From Actinomyces sp. (lineage in GTDB: Bacteria > Actinomycetota > Actinomycetes > Actinomycetales > Actinomycetaceae): DNA of 58,032 bases. The notes under the pieces were generated by a model. The model searched no databases. It saw only the letters and a list, made by a program, of their open reading frames with translations, and was not told the DNA's origin. The translations under genes and the position numbers were made by a program. The stretch spans positions 1 to 58,032 of the forward strand of contig NZ_JAUMUL010000013.1 in assembly GCF_030530635.1 (NCBI RefSeq), in the 5' to 3' direction. Shown here one piece after another: positions 14,219-22,792 of this stretch; position 1 is the stretch's first letter; every line of letters begins with the position of its first letter.

Positions 14219-15763
14219 ATGCGAAACTCTCTTCGCGGACACCTGCGCCGTGCCCAGGGCCCTGGGCACGGCAGTCACGGCCCAGGCTGCCGACCTGGCC
14301 AACATCGACACCGGGGCCACCGGATCGATCCTGATCCACAAGTACGAGGCAGGTTCGCTCACTGCCGACGGAACGGCTGATGGTCTGACCGCCACCGGCG
14401 GCGACCCCGTTGCGGGGGTCGTCTTCACGGCCTACCGGATCACGAACCTCGATCTGACCACCCAGGGGGCGTGGGACGGTCTGGCCGACGTCCTGGTTCC
14501 CGCAGACGCGTGCGGCTCCGACAACCGTACGCCGCAGTTCGGCAACTACACCTTCGATGCGGGCACGGCCAGTGCTGCCACGGACGGCAATGGCCAGACC
14601 AGTATCAACCCGCTGCCGGTGGCCGCGCACCTGGTGTGCGAGACCAGTGCGCCCAGTACGGTCCAGACCGATGCCGCGCCTTCCTGGTGACCATTCCCTT
14701 CCCGAACAACGCGGCCAACACTGCCAGCGCCGATGGGAACTGGCTGTATGACGTGAACGTCTACCCGAAGAACGTCGTCGTCCTGGCCCCCACCAAGAGT
14801 GTGAGCGTGACCGCCAACGGCCTTAACGCCGATGACCAGATCTCTTTCCCGGTGACGGCGAAGGTTCCTAGCATCGTCACAACCGACTCGTTCAAGTACT
14901 TCGTGATCTCTGACCCGCTGGACTCCAACCTCTCCGACGGGGCCGTCGCCTCGGTGAAGATAAACGGCACTGACGTCGACCCGTCCTACTACACGGCGAC
15001 TAACGGGCAGACCGTATCGGTCGGCTTCAACCAGGCCGGTCTGGCCTACCTGAAGACCCAGCCGAACGCACAGATCGAGGTCGTGTTCAACGCCAGGGCC
15101 GTGAGCGTGCCCGCCTCCGGAGTGATTGAGAACACCGCTAATCTGTACGTCGACACCACGTCGGGAGCCACCCCGGAACAGCCGCCCGTGACGCCTCCTA
15201 ATGAGCCGGGCACACCCACCAACAAGGTCGTCGCCTCGTGGGGCGACGCGCGCCTGACCAAGCTCGACCAGGACAACAGCAAGGCCCTCCAGGGGGCGAC
15301 CTTCCAGGTCTACAACGCCGCGGACCCCTATGCCGCCTCATGCGACAACGCCGTCAAGACCGGCGGCCCGATCGCGGTCAACGGTGCCACCGAGTTCACC
15401 TCGGACGGGGACGGATTGGTCTACATTGCGGGCCTGTTCGTTGATCAGAAGGCCGGTGCGGCCACGGACACCACGGTCGTGCCCGAGCGCACCCAGCGCT
15501 GCTACGTGCTGGTGGAGACCGCGGCGCCGGCCGGATACGTGCTGCCGGCCAACGCCGATGCACCGTTGACCGTCACGGCCGGACTGACCGCGAATGCCGG
15601 CTACGACCTGACGGTGCCCAACACCAAGCAGAACGTTCCGCAGCTGCCCCTCACGGGCGCCAACGGTGCGCTGCTGATGATGCTGGCCGGCACCGTCTTC
15701 GTGATGATCGGGGTCGGCAGGGCCTTCGTCTCCCGTTCGAAGAGGCGGGACTCGCAGGACTGA
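14219..15763 (+). pseudogene. Fimbrial shaft pilin (LPXTG, FimA/FimP-like), frameshifted
   Basis: This is a remnant of a major fimbrial subunit of the Actinomyces FimA/FimP (SpaA-type) family. It would be a sortase-polymerised, cell-wall-anchored surface protein. The ATG at 14219 starts the basic n-region of a signal peptide. The reading then needs a shift near 14250, where most of the hydrophobic core is missing and a 20-bp palindrome sits. It continues from about 14250 to 14680 (from ALGTAVTAQAADLAN), and needs a second shift near 14680 into the long downstream frame. Surviving hallmarks are a VYPKN pilin motif with its Lys at 14768, an E-box YVLVET at 15503-15520, and an LPLTG anchor at 15644-15658 followed by a hydrophobic helix and basic tail. 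Full length would be about 510 residues. Sequencing or assembly error is the alternative to real decay. Confidence 0.85.
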
Positions 15764-15904
15764 CCCGACGGCGATGACACTGCGACTGACTCCGGGGCTA
15801 TGTTTTGCCAGTTGCTCTTGGCAGTAGCTCTTGGCAATAGGGCTTGTCAGCAGGCCATATAAGCGGCCGTGTCAGCGGACCATGTCTGTGGGCTTAGAAG
15901 CCTG

Positions 15905-15945
15905 ACGGCGTGGCGGGGAGGGCATGATTCTTCCCGCCACGCCGT
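15905..15945 (+). terminator. Hairpin between pilin and sortase
   Basis: A 16-bp inverted repeat (15905-15920 with 15930-15945, one G-T pair) lies in the pilin-srtC gap. It could terminate most pilin transcripts and lower expression of the sortase relative to the shaft subunit. Confidence 0.6.
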
Positions 15946-15992
15946 GCGCGTGTCGGTAACTTCAGGACAGCTTCAGGAGAGGATAACCGCCG

Positions 15993-16880
15993 TTGAGCTC
16001 CCTCAGGCCCGGGCTCTCTCGCAGCATCCGGGGCGAAGCTGTAACGTGGCGCCTATCGCGTTCGGCCCTGGTATCGGCTCTGCTGGCCCTGGTCGGCATG
16101 CTCGTATTCGCCTACCCGACCGCTGCGAGTCGGATCTCCCAGTACAACCAGTCCAAGGTGGTGTCGGACTACGCCGAGGCGGTTGAGCACGCGCATCCCG
16201 ACGCCGCCACACAGTTGGCGCGGGCACGGGCGTACAACGCGGCTCTCAGCGCCGGAGCCGTCTTAGAGGCCAACGGTAACGTGCCGGTCGGCAGGGGACA
16301 CTCCGGAGCCGAGCTCGACTACGGTGCGATCCTGGATGCCAACGGCGACGGGCTGATGGCGCGGCTGCGCATCGCTGCGATTGACCTGGACCTGCCCGTC
16401 TACCACGGAACCTCCGATGAGACCCTCCTGGAGGGTCTGGGACACCTGGAGGGGACTTCGCTGCCCGTGGGCGGCGTGGGCACCAGAGCCGTGATCACCG
16501 GGCATCGGGGCCTGGCGACTGCGACCATGTTCACCAATCTCAACCGGGTCTCCGCCGGCGACGAGTTCACCATTGAAGTCTTCGGAGAGGTGCTCACCTA
16601 CCGCGTCATCGAGACCAAGGTCGTCGAGCCCGCGCAGACCGAGGAGCTGCGGGCGGACTCGGAGCGAGACCTGGTGACCCTGGTGACGTGTACGCCCCTG
16701 GGTGTCAACACCCACCGGATTCTGGTGACGGGAGAGCGGATTGCGACGTCCGCCCCGCAGGTGGTCGCGGGCGCGCGTCCGCAGGTGCCGCGCTTCCCCT
16801 GGTGGGCCGTGGTGTTGGCACTCGGTGTCCTGCTCGACGGCGTATACCTTTGGCGCACGGGCATTGTGCGCCACACGTGA
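15993..16880 (+). CDS. srtC: Class C (pilin-polymerising) sortase
   Basis: This membrane transpeptidase links pilin subunits through the pilin-motif lysine. It has 295 residues from a TTG start with GGAGAGG about 10 bases upstream. It has an N-terminal signal anchor (about residues 22-47), the sortase barrel, and a C-terminal transmembrane helix (about 268-288) that is typical of class C. The catalytic triad is visible as His171 (TGHRGL), Cys233 (LVTCTP) and Arg242 (NTHRILVTG). A GTSLPVGG segment is conserved. The DPW/DPF lid motif expected upstream of the barrel is not evident. It is intact although its neighbouring substrate gene is broken, so it may serve pilins encoded elsewhere. Confidence 0.95.
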   Translation: MSSLRPGLSRSIRGEAVTWRLSRSALVSALLALVGMLVFAYPTAASRISQYNQSKVVSDYAEAVEHAHPDAATQLARARAYNAALSAGAVLEANGNVPVGRGHSGAELDYGAILDANGDGLMARLRIAAIDLDLPVYHGTSDETLLEGLGHLEGTSLPVGGVGTRAVITGHRGLATATMFTNLNRVSAGDEFTIEVFGEVLTYRVIETKVVEPAQTEELRADSERDLVTLVTCTPLGVNTHRILVTGERIATSAPQVVAGARPQVPRFPWWAVVLALGVLLDGVYLWRTGIVRHT

Positions 16881-17206
16881 CTCACAGGACCAATGATGCC
16901 GGGAGTATCGGGGCCCTTGCGACACGCCCGAGCGCGTGGACCCGTGCGCGGTCTCACAGGCCCGGCGGGGTCGCTCGGCTTCCGCATCTGGGCCGAGCGC
17001 TGATAACGTAGGCCAGCCGGCGGACACCCAGCCCGCTTAGGCCGCACCGGGGGCCCACCCCGGAATCCAGTCTGACGGACCCGATCGCCATCGGGTTTCC
17101 GTGTGTCCAGGCCGGTTCACCAGCCCGCAGGGGTCGAGGTGCGCGTCGCGAAGCGACACGCCCGAGCGCGTGGACCGGTCACCGAAAGCAAGAGAGGTTA
17201 GGCGCC
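16881..17206 (+). promoter_or_regulatory. S10 operon upstream region with a 24-bp direct repeat
   Basis: This GC-rich region separates srtC from rpsJ and should hold the S10 promoter and leader. It contains two identical 24-base copies (16919-16942 and 17153-17176). A small hairpin GTCGC-GAA-GCGAC sits immediately before and overlaps the second copy. The region has an extended TGATAACGT box near 17001 but no convincing -35. No gene is seen. Confidence 0.5.
16919..17176 (+). repeat. 24-bp direct repeat pair
   Basis: Two perfect copies beginning GCGACACGCCC and ending GCGCGTGGACC lie at 16919-16942 and 17153-17176, 234 bases apart. The second ends 30 bases before the rpsJ start. Confidence 0.85.
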
Positions 17207-17515
17207 ATGGCGGGACAGAAGATCCGCATCCGGCTCAAGTCCTACGACCACGAGGTCATTGACTCCTCGGCGCGCAAGATCGTCGACGTCGTGACCCGCG
17301 CGGGCGCGACGGTCGTGGGTCCGGTGCCGCTGCCGACCGAGAAGAACGTGTTCTGCGTCATCCGGTCGCCCCACAAGTACAAGGACAGCCGTGAGCACTT
17401 CGAGATGCGCACGCACAAGCGGCTGATTGACATCGTCGACCCGACGCCGAAGGCCGTCGACTCGCTCATGCGGCTCGACCTGCCGGCTGACGTCAACATT
17501 GAGATCAAGCTCTGA
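17207..17515 (+). CDS. rpsJ: 30S ribosomal protein S10
   Basis: S10 is a 30S head protein and also a NusA/NusB antitermination partner. It has the usual 102 residues from an ATG with AGAGAGG upstream. The conserved KIRIRLKSYDH and FEMRTHKRLIDI segments are present. First gene of the S10 operon. Confidence 0.98.
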   Translation: MAGQKIRIRLKSYDHEVIDSSARKIVDVVTRAGATVVGPVPLPTEKNVFCVIRSPHKYKDSREHFEMRTHKRLIDIVDPTPKAVDSLMRLDLPADVNIEIKL

Positions 17516-17526
17516 GGACTGAAGCC

Positions 17527-18189
17527 ATGACAACCAATCCGCCCTCCGCGGCGCCCACGAAGGCGCTGCTCGGCACCAAGCTCGGCATGACCCAGGTCTG
17601 GGATGACAGCGGTGCTCTGCGTCCGGTGACGGTCGTGCGCGTGGACACCAACGTGGTCACTCAGGTCCGCACCGTCGAGACCGACGGCTACGAGGCCGTC
17701 CAGCTCGCCTTCGGCGACATTGACGAGCGCAAGGTCACCAAGCCTCTCGCCGGCCACTTCGCCAAGGCCGGGGTCGCCCCGCGCCGGCACGTGGCCGAGG
17801 TGCGCACCTCGCTCGCCGGCGAGTTCACCCCCGGCCAGGAGTTGAAGGCCGACACCTTCGAGGTCGGCCAGCTCGTCGACGTCACCGGCACCTCCAAGGG
17901 CAAGGGCTTTGCCGGAACTATGAAGCGGCACGGCTTCGCCGGCGTCGGAGCCTCGCACGGCGCCCACCGCAACCACCGCAAGCCCGGCTCCGTCGGCGCC
18001 TGCGCCACGCCGGGCCGCATTTTCAAGGGCCTGCGCATGGCCGGCCGCATGGGCCACGCCACCACGACCGTCCAGAACCTCAAGGTCCGCGGCGTCGACA
18101 CCGACAAGGGCGTGCTGCTCATGGGCGGCGCCATCCCCGGCCCCAAGGGCTCGGTGGTCGTCATCCGCACCGCCGTGAAGGGAGCCTGA
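17527..18189 (+). CDS. rplC: 50S ribosomal protein L3
   Basis: L3 is an early-assembly 50S protein near the peptidyl transferase centre. It has 220 residues, with the LLGTKLGMTQVW start motif after a 14-residue N-terminal extension. The central GKGFAGTMKRHGF loop is conserved. It starts 11 bases after rpsJ. Confidence 0.98.
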   Translation: MTTNPPSAAPTKALLGTKLGMTQVWDDSGALRPVTVVRVDTNVVTQVRTVETDGYEAVQLAFGDIDERKVTKPLAGHFAKAGVAPRRHVAEVRTSLAGEFTPGQELKADTFEVGQLVDVTGTSKGKGFAGTMKRHGFAGVGASHGAHRNHRKPGSVGACATPGRIFKGLRMAGRMGHATTTVQNLKVRGVDTDKGVLLMGGAIPGPKGSVVVIRTAVKGA

Positions 18190-18193
18190 CACC

Positions 18194-18841
18194 ATGGCTA
18201 AGACCATTACCGTCGACATCGTCGACTCCGAGGGCGCCAAGACCGGCACCGCGGAGCTGCCCGGCGAGATCTTCGACGTCGAGCCCAACATTCCGCTGAT
18301 GCACCAGGTGGTCGTCGCCCAGCTGGCGGCGGCCCGCCAGGGCACCCACGCCACCAAGACTCGTGGAATGGTCCGTGGCGGCGGCCGCAAGCCGTACCGC
18401 CAGAAGGGCACCGGCCGGGCTCGGCAGGGCTCCATCCGCGCCCCCCAGTTCACCGGCGGCGGCACCGTTCACGGCCCGCAGCCGCGCGACTACTCCCAGC
18501 GGACCCCGAAGAAGATGAAGGCCGCGGCGCTGCGTTCGGCGCTGTCGGACCGCGCCCGCAACGGCCGCATCCACGTCATCACCGAGTTCGTCACCGCCAA
18601 GAAGCCGTCCACCAAGTCGGCGCTCGCCGCCCTGCGTAACCTCACGGACCGTCCCAAGTCCCTGGTGGTCGCCCTGGGTGACGACGACCTCACCCGCCTC
18701 AGTCTGCGCAACGCCCCCGAGGCGCACGTGCTCCAGGCGGACCAGCTGAACACCTACGACGTCCTCAACTCCGACGACGTCGTCTTCACCGCCGCCGCCC
18801 TGGACGCCTTCCTGGGCAAGGGTGAGGAGGAGTCCAAGTGA
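18194..18841 (+). CDS. rplD: 50S ribosomal protein L4
   Basis: L4 lines the peptide exit tunnel. It has 215 residues with the Arg/Gly-rich tunnel loop (RGGGRKPYRQKGTGRARQGS region, about residues 62-81). It begins 4 bases after rplC and overlaps rplW by 4 bases (GTGA). Confidence 0.98.
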   Translation: MAKTITVDIVDSEGAKTGTAELPGEIFDVEPNIPLMHQVVVAQLAAARQGTHATKTRGMVRGGGRKPYRQKGTGRARQGSIRAPQFTGGGTVHGPQPRDYSQRTPKKMKAAALRSALSDRARNGRIHVITEFVTAKKPSTKSALAALRNLTDRPKSLVVALGDDDLTRLSLRNAPEAHVLQADQLNTYDVLNSDDVVFTAAALDAFLGKGEEESK

Positions 18842-19143
18842 GCTTCGTGAAGAGCAAGAACCCCCGCGACGTCATCATTGCGCCGGTCGTCTCCGAGAAG
18901 TCCTACGCCTGCATGGACCGCGGGCAGTACACCTTCCTGGTGGCCCCGGACGCCAATAAGACCGAGATCAAGATCGCCATCGAGTCCATCTTCGATGTCA
19001 AGGTCGCCTCGGTGAACACGCTCAATCGTCGCGGCAAGACCCACCGCACCCGCACGGGCATCGGCAAGTCGAAGGACACCAAGCGCGCGATCGTGACACT
19101 GCGTGAGGGCACCATCGACATCTTCGGCGACGTGACGGACTGA
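18838..19143 (+). CDS. rplW: 50S ribosomal protein L23
   Basis: L23 sits at the tunnel exit and docks trigger factor and SRP. It has 101 residues from a GTG that overlaps the rplD stop. The conserved IIAPVVSEKSY and KTEIKIAIE motifs are present. Confidence 0.98.
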   Translation: MSFVKSKNPRDVIIAPVVSEKSYACMDRGQYTFLVAPDANKTEIKIAIESIFDVKVASVNTLNRRGKTHRTRTGIGKSKDTKRAIVTLREGTIDIFGDVTD

Positions 19144-19164
19144 CACGGAAGGTAGAAGATCGAG

Positions 19165-20001
19165 ATGGGAATCCGTAAGTACAAGCCGACGACCCCGGGT
19201 CGCCGCGGCGCATCCGTGGCCGACTTCAGCGAGTTGACCCGCAGTCGGCCCGAGAAGTCGTTGGTGCGGCCGCTGAGCAAGTCCGGTGGCCGTAACTCAA
19301 CCGGCCGTATCACCACCCGCCATAAGGGCGGTGGCCACAAGCGCGCCTACCGCCTGATCGACTTCCGTCGGCATGACAAGGACGGCGTGCCCGCGAAGGT
19401 GGCGCACATCGAGTACGACCCCAACCGCACCGCCCGTATCGCCCTGCTGCACTACCTGGACGGCGAGAAGCGCTACATCCTCGCCCCCGAGGGGCTGCGC
19501 CAGGGCGACCGCGTCGAGTCCGGTCCCGAGGCCGACATCAAGCCCGGTAACTGCCTGCCGCTGCGCAACATCCCCACCGGTACCGTGGTGTACGCCGTCG
19601 AGCTGCGCCCCGGAGGAGGTGCGAAGATCGCCCGCAGCGCCGGCACCTCGGTGCAGCTGGTCGCCAAGGAGGGCAAGTACGCGCAGCTGCGCATGCCCTC
19701 CGGTGAGATCCGCAATGTTGAGGCCGCCTGCCGGGCGACCGTCGGCGAGGTCGGCAACGCCGAGCAGGCGAACATCAACTGGGGTAAGGCCGGCCGCATG
19801 CGCTGGAAGGGCGTGCGCCCGACCGTCCGCGGTGTGGTCATGAACCCGGTGGATCACCCCCACGGCGGTGGTGAGGGCCGCACCTCCGGTGGCCGTCACC
19901 CCGTCTCGCCCTGGGGTAAGCCTGAGGGCCGTACCCGTCGTCCCAACAAGTCCAGTGACAGGCTTATCGTGCGCCGTCGCCGGACCGGCAAGAAGCGCTG
20001 A
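19165..20001 (+). CDS. rplB: 50S ribosomal protein L2
   Basis: L2 is a universal 50S protein required for subunit joining and peptidyl transfer. It has 278 residues, with conserved GGGHKRAYRLIDF and the HPHGGGEGRTSGGRHP-type segment holding the essential His. It lies 21 bases after rplW. Confidence 0.99.
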   Translation: MGIRKYKPTTPGRRGASVADFSELTRSRPEKSLVRPLSKSGGRNSTGRITTRHKGGGHKRAYRLIDFRRHDKDGVPAKVAHIEYDPNRTARIALLHYLDGEKRYILAPEGLRQGDRVESGPEADIKPGNCLPLRNIPTGTVVYAVELRPGGGAKIARSAGTSVQLVAKEGKYAQLRMPSGEIRNVEAACRATVGEVGNAEQANINWGKAGRMRWKGVRPTVRGVVMNPVDHPHGGGEGRTSGGRHPVSPWGKPEGRTRRPNKSSDRLIVRRRRTGKKR

Positions 20002-20013
20002 TAGGAGCCAGTC

Positions 20014-20292
20014 ATGTCGCGAAGCCTTAAGAAGGGTCCCTTCGTCGACGACCACCTGCAGAAGAAGGTGGACGTCCAGAACGAGAAGGGCACCAAGAAT
20101 GTCATCAAGACCTGGTCCCGTCGTTCGGTGATCACGCCGGACTTCATCGGGCACACCTTCGCCGTTCACGACGGCCGCAAGCACGTCCCGGTGTTCGTGA
20201 CGGAGTCCATGGTGGGTCACAAGCTCGGTGAGTTCGCTCCCACCCGCACCTTCCGTGGGCACGTCAAGGACGACCGCAAGGCGCGTCGCTGA
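20014..20292 (+). CDS. rpsS: 30S ribosomal protein S19
   Basis: S19 is a 30S head protein that pairs with S13. It has 92 residues starting MSRSLKKGPFVDDHL and including the TWSRRSVITPDFIGHTF motif. It lies 12 bases after rplB. Confidence 0.98.
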   Translation: MSRSLKKGPFVDDHLQKKVDVQNEKGTKNVIKTWSRRSVITPDFIGHTFAVHDGRKHVPVFVTESMVGHKLGEFAPTRTFRGHVKDDRKARR

Positions 20293-20322
20293 CGGGCGCC
20301 GGAGAGTTTGAGAGGCAAGAAC

Positions 20323-20700
20323 ATGGAAGCCAAGGCGCAGGCCAAATACGTGCGCTGCACGCCGATGAAGGCACGCCGGGTCGTGGACGTGGTCCGCGGC
20401 AAGCGCGCCGTCGACGCCGTGGGCGTGCTGCGTTTCGCACCGCAGGCCGCTGCGGTGCCCGTCCGCAAGGTCATCGAGTCCGCGATCGCCAACGCCCGGT
20501 ACAAGGCCGAGCGCGACGGTGAGCGCTTCGACGAGAACGACCTGTTCATCACCGAGGTGTACGCAGACGAGGGACCTACCCTCAAGCGGTTCCGCCCACG
20601 CGCCCAGGGGCGTGCGGCCCGCATCCTCAAGCGCACCAGTCACATCACCGTAGTCGTCGGCGACCGCGCCGACGCCCCCAAGCAGGAAGGAGCCCGGTAA
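20323..20700 (+). CDS. rplV: 50S ribosomal protein L22
   Basis: L22 is a tunnel-lining 50S protein. I chose ATG 20323 (125 residues, MEAKAQAKYVRCTPMKARRV), preceded by GAGAGGCAAG. The TTG at 20308 would add only five residues. The tunnel loop with RFRPRAQGRAARI is conserved. The stop overlaps the rpsC start by one base. Confidence 0.97.
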   Translation: MEAKAQAKYVRCTPMKARRVVDVVRGKRAVDAVGVLRFAPQAAAVPVRKVIESAIANARYKAERDGERFDENDLFITEVYADEGPTLKRFRPRAQGRAARILKRTSHITVVVGDRADAPKQEGAR

Positions 20701-21500
20701 TGGGGCAGAAGGTCAACCCGACCGGGTTCCGCCTGGGCATCACCACGGACCACCGTTCACGCTGGTTCGCCGACTCCACCAAGCCCGGTCAGCGGTACCG
20801 CGACTTCGTGGACGAGGATGTCAAGATCCGCCGTCTCATGGAGGACGGCATGGAGCGCGCCGGCATCTCCAAGGTCGACATCGAGCGCACCCGAGACCGG
20901 GTTCGCATCGACCTGCACACCGCCCGACCCGGCATCGTCATCGGTCGGCGTGGCGTGGAGGCCGAGCGCCTGCGGGGTCAGCTCGAGAAGCTGACCGGGA
21001 AGCAGGTCCAGCTCAACATCCTCGAGGTGCGCAACCCCGATATGGATGCGCAGCTGGTCGCCCAGGGCATCGCCGAGCAGCTGGCCAGCCGTGTCTCCTT
21101 CCGCCGCGCCATGCGCCGCGGGCTGCAATCGGCCATGCGCGCCGGCGCCAAGGGCGTGCGGGTACAGTGCTCCGGCCGTCTCGGCGGCGCCGAGATGAGT
21201 CGTAGCGAGTTCTACCGAGAGGGCCGCGTGCCGCTGCACACCCTGCGGGCGAACATTGACTACGGCTTCTACGAGGCCAGGACCACCTTCGGTCGCATCG
21301 GCGTGAAGGTGTGGATCTACAAGGGCGACATGACCGAGCGCGAGTTCGCCCGCCAGCAGGCCGAGTCCACCCCGCGTGGACGCGGTCGCGGTGAGCGTCG
21401 CGGACGCCGCGGTGAGCGCGCCCCGCGCCAAAGCGAGCAGCAGGTCGAGCAGGCGCCGGCCCCAGAGAACGCTGCCCCCGATCAGGGAACGGAGGCCTGA
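20700..21500 (+). CDS. rpsC: 30S ribosomal protein S3
   Basis: S3 forms part of the mRNA entry helicase. It has 266 residues, including a KH domain with the IVIGRRGVEAERLR motif. Beyond the core there is an extended Arg/Gln/Glu/Pro-rich C-terminal tail (about residues 218-266), common in actinobacteria. Coupled to rplV (TAATG). Confidence 0.98.
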   Translation: MGQKVNPTGFRLGITTDHRSRWFADSTKPGQRYRDFVDEDVKIRRLMEDGMERAGISKVDIERTRDRVRIDLHTARPGIVIGRRGVEAERLRGQLEKLTGKQVQLNILEVRNPDMDAQLVAQGIAEQLASRVSFRRAMRRGLQSAMRAGAKGVRVQCSGRLGGAEMSRSEFYREGRVPLHTLRANIDYGFYEARTTFGRIGVKVWIYKGDMTEREFARQQAESTPRGRGRGERRGRRGERAPRQSEQQVEQAPAPENAAPDQGTEA

Positions 21501-21503
21501 GCC

Positions 21504-21923
21504 GTGCTCATCCCCCGCCGTACCAAGTACCGCAAGCAGCACCGCCCGCACCGTTCGGGCATGTCCAAGGGCGGCAACCAGATCTCCTTCGGCGACTACG
21601 GCATTCAGGCCCTCGAGCCCGCCTACGTCACCAACCGGCAGATCGAGGCGGCTCGTATCGCCATGACCCGCCACATCAAGCGCGGCGGAAAGGTGTGGAT
21701 CAACATCTTCCCGGACCGTCCGCTGACCAAGAAGCCGGCCGAGACCCGTATGGGCTCCGGTAAGGGTGCGCCGGAGTGGTGGATTGCCAACGTCAAGCCC
21801 GGACGCATCATGTTCGAGCTGGGCGGCGTTGACGTCGACCTCGCCCGTGAGGCCATGCGTCGCGCCCAGGCCAAGCTTCCGATGAAAACCCGTTTCGTGA
21901 CTCGTGAGGGTGGTGATGTCTGA
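21504..21923 (+). CDS. rplP: 50S ribosomal protein L16
   Basis: L16 helps position the A-site tRNA. It has 139 residues from a GTG 3 bases after rpsC, starting MLIPRRTKYRKQHR. The conserved RMGSGKGAPEWWIA segment is present. The stop overlaps the rpmC start (TGATG). Confidence 0.98.
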   Translation: MLIPRRTKYRKQHRPHRSGMSKGGNQISFGDYGIQALEPAYVTNRQIEAARIAMTRHIKRGGKVWINIFPDRPLTKKPAETRMGSGKGAPEWWIANVKPGRIMFELGGVDVDLAREAMRRAQAKLPMKTRFVTREGGDV

Positions 21924-22171
21924 TGGCCATCGGTTCCAAGGGGCTGACCCCCGCCGACCTGGACGCCATGGACAATGAGCGACTCGCAGAGGAGCTCTCC
22001 AAGGCGAAGGCCGAGCTGTTCAACCTCCGGTTCGCCTCGGCGACCGGGCAGCTCGAGGATCACGGCCGCATGAAGGCCGTGCGTCGGGACATCGCCCGCA
22101 TTTACACCATCGTGCGCGAGCGCGAGCTCGGCATCCGTACCGCTCCGAGCACCGAGGAGGAGGCCAAGTGA
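21923..22171 (+). CDS. rpmC: 50S ribosomal protein L29
   Basis: L29 is a small two-helix protein at the tunnel exit. It has 82 residues with the ELFNLRFASATGQLEDHGR motif and a slightly extended acidic C-terminus. It overlaps both neighbours. Confidence 0.97.
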   Translation: MAIGSKGLTPADLDAMDNERLAEELSKAKAELFNLRFASATGQLEDHGRMKAVRRDIARIYTIVRERELGIRTAPSTEEEAK

Positions 22172-22476
22172 GCGAGCAGACCACCCAGGACGAGACCAGC
22201 CAGAAAGAGCAGGCCGGCGCCCCGGAGCGCAACCACCGCAAGGTGCGTCGCGGTTACGTCGTGTCGGACAAGATGCAGAAGACCATCGTCGTAGAGGTGG
22301 AGGAGCGCTACAAGCACTCCCTGTACGGCAAGGTGCTGCGTCGCTCGAAGAAGTACAAGGTCCACGACGAGCACAACGACGCCCACCCCGGCGACCTCGT
22401 GCTCATCATGGAGACGCGTCCGCTCAGCGCGACTAAGCGCTGGCGGCTGGTGGAGATCATTGAGAAGGCCAAGTGA
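22168..22476 (+). CDS. rpsQ: 30S ribosomal protein S17
   Basis: S17 is a primary 16S rRNA-binding protein. It has 102 residues with a Gln/Glu-rich N-terminal extension of about 25 residues before the OB-fold (RRGYVVSDKMQKTIVVEVE). The GTG start overlaps the rpmC stop. It ends the S10 operon here; in most actinobacteria rplN follows directly, but here a gap of about 1.1 kb intervenes. Confidence 0.97.
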   Translation: MSEQTTQDETSQKEQAGAPERNHRKVRRGYVVSDKMQKTIVVEVEERYKHSLYGKVLRRSKKYKVHDEHNDAHPGDLVLIMETRPLSATKRWRLVEIIEKAK

Positions 22477-22526
22477 CCGCTCGTAGGGGCCGGTAGATCG
22501 CTGGTCCGCTCCGCCCTCATCACAAC

Positions 22527-22575
22527 GACGACGTCGCAGCCTCCGGGGCAGCCCGGGCTGCGGCGTCGTCTTATT
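22527..22575 (+). terminator. Terminator after rpsQ
   Basis: A 15-bp stem (22527-22541 with 22556-22570, one G-T pair) is followed by TTATT. It ends the S10 transcript before the accessory insert, so the spc operon must have its own promoter. Confidence 0.8.
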
Positions 22576-22701
22576 GGACGGAGAGCTGTCGGGGCTCTTC
22601 GTGTTCGACCTCGTGGTGGGGCCTCCGGGTGGTTGTTTGTGTGCGCGTCCCGGTGCGCGCGGTGCGTGGCGTGATGGGCAGGCGCAGGAGGGGTGCACCT
22701 A

Positions 22702-22777
22702 CTTGGACCGCGTTCCCCCCAGTTGGACCCGGTTCCCCCGGTTGGACCGCCTGAGACAGCATCTAGGGCGGTCCAAG
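22702..22777. repeat. TTGGACC repeat cluster resembling an IS end
   Basis: Three direct TTGGACC units start at 22703, 22723 and 22742, each of the first two followed by a C-rich run. They are closed by an inverted copy, with CTTGGACCGC at 22702-22711 matched by GCGGTCCAAG at 22768-22777. Such stacked terminal repeats resemble insertion sequence ends, but no transposase gene is present. Confidence 0.5.
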
Positions 22778-22792
22778 TGAGGCAGTGGGGAA

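Noticed and set aside
22574..22780. 68-residue plus-strand open frame after rpsQ
   Set aside because: It spans the TTGGACC repeats, has no ribosome binding site and looks non-coding.
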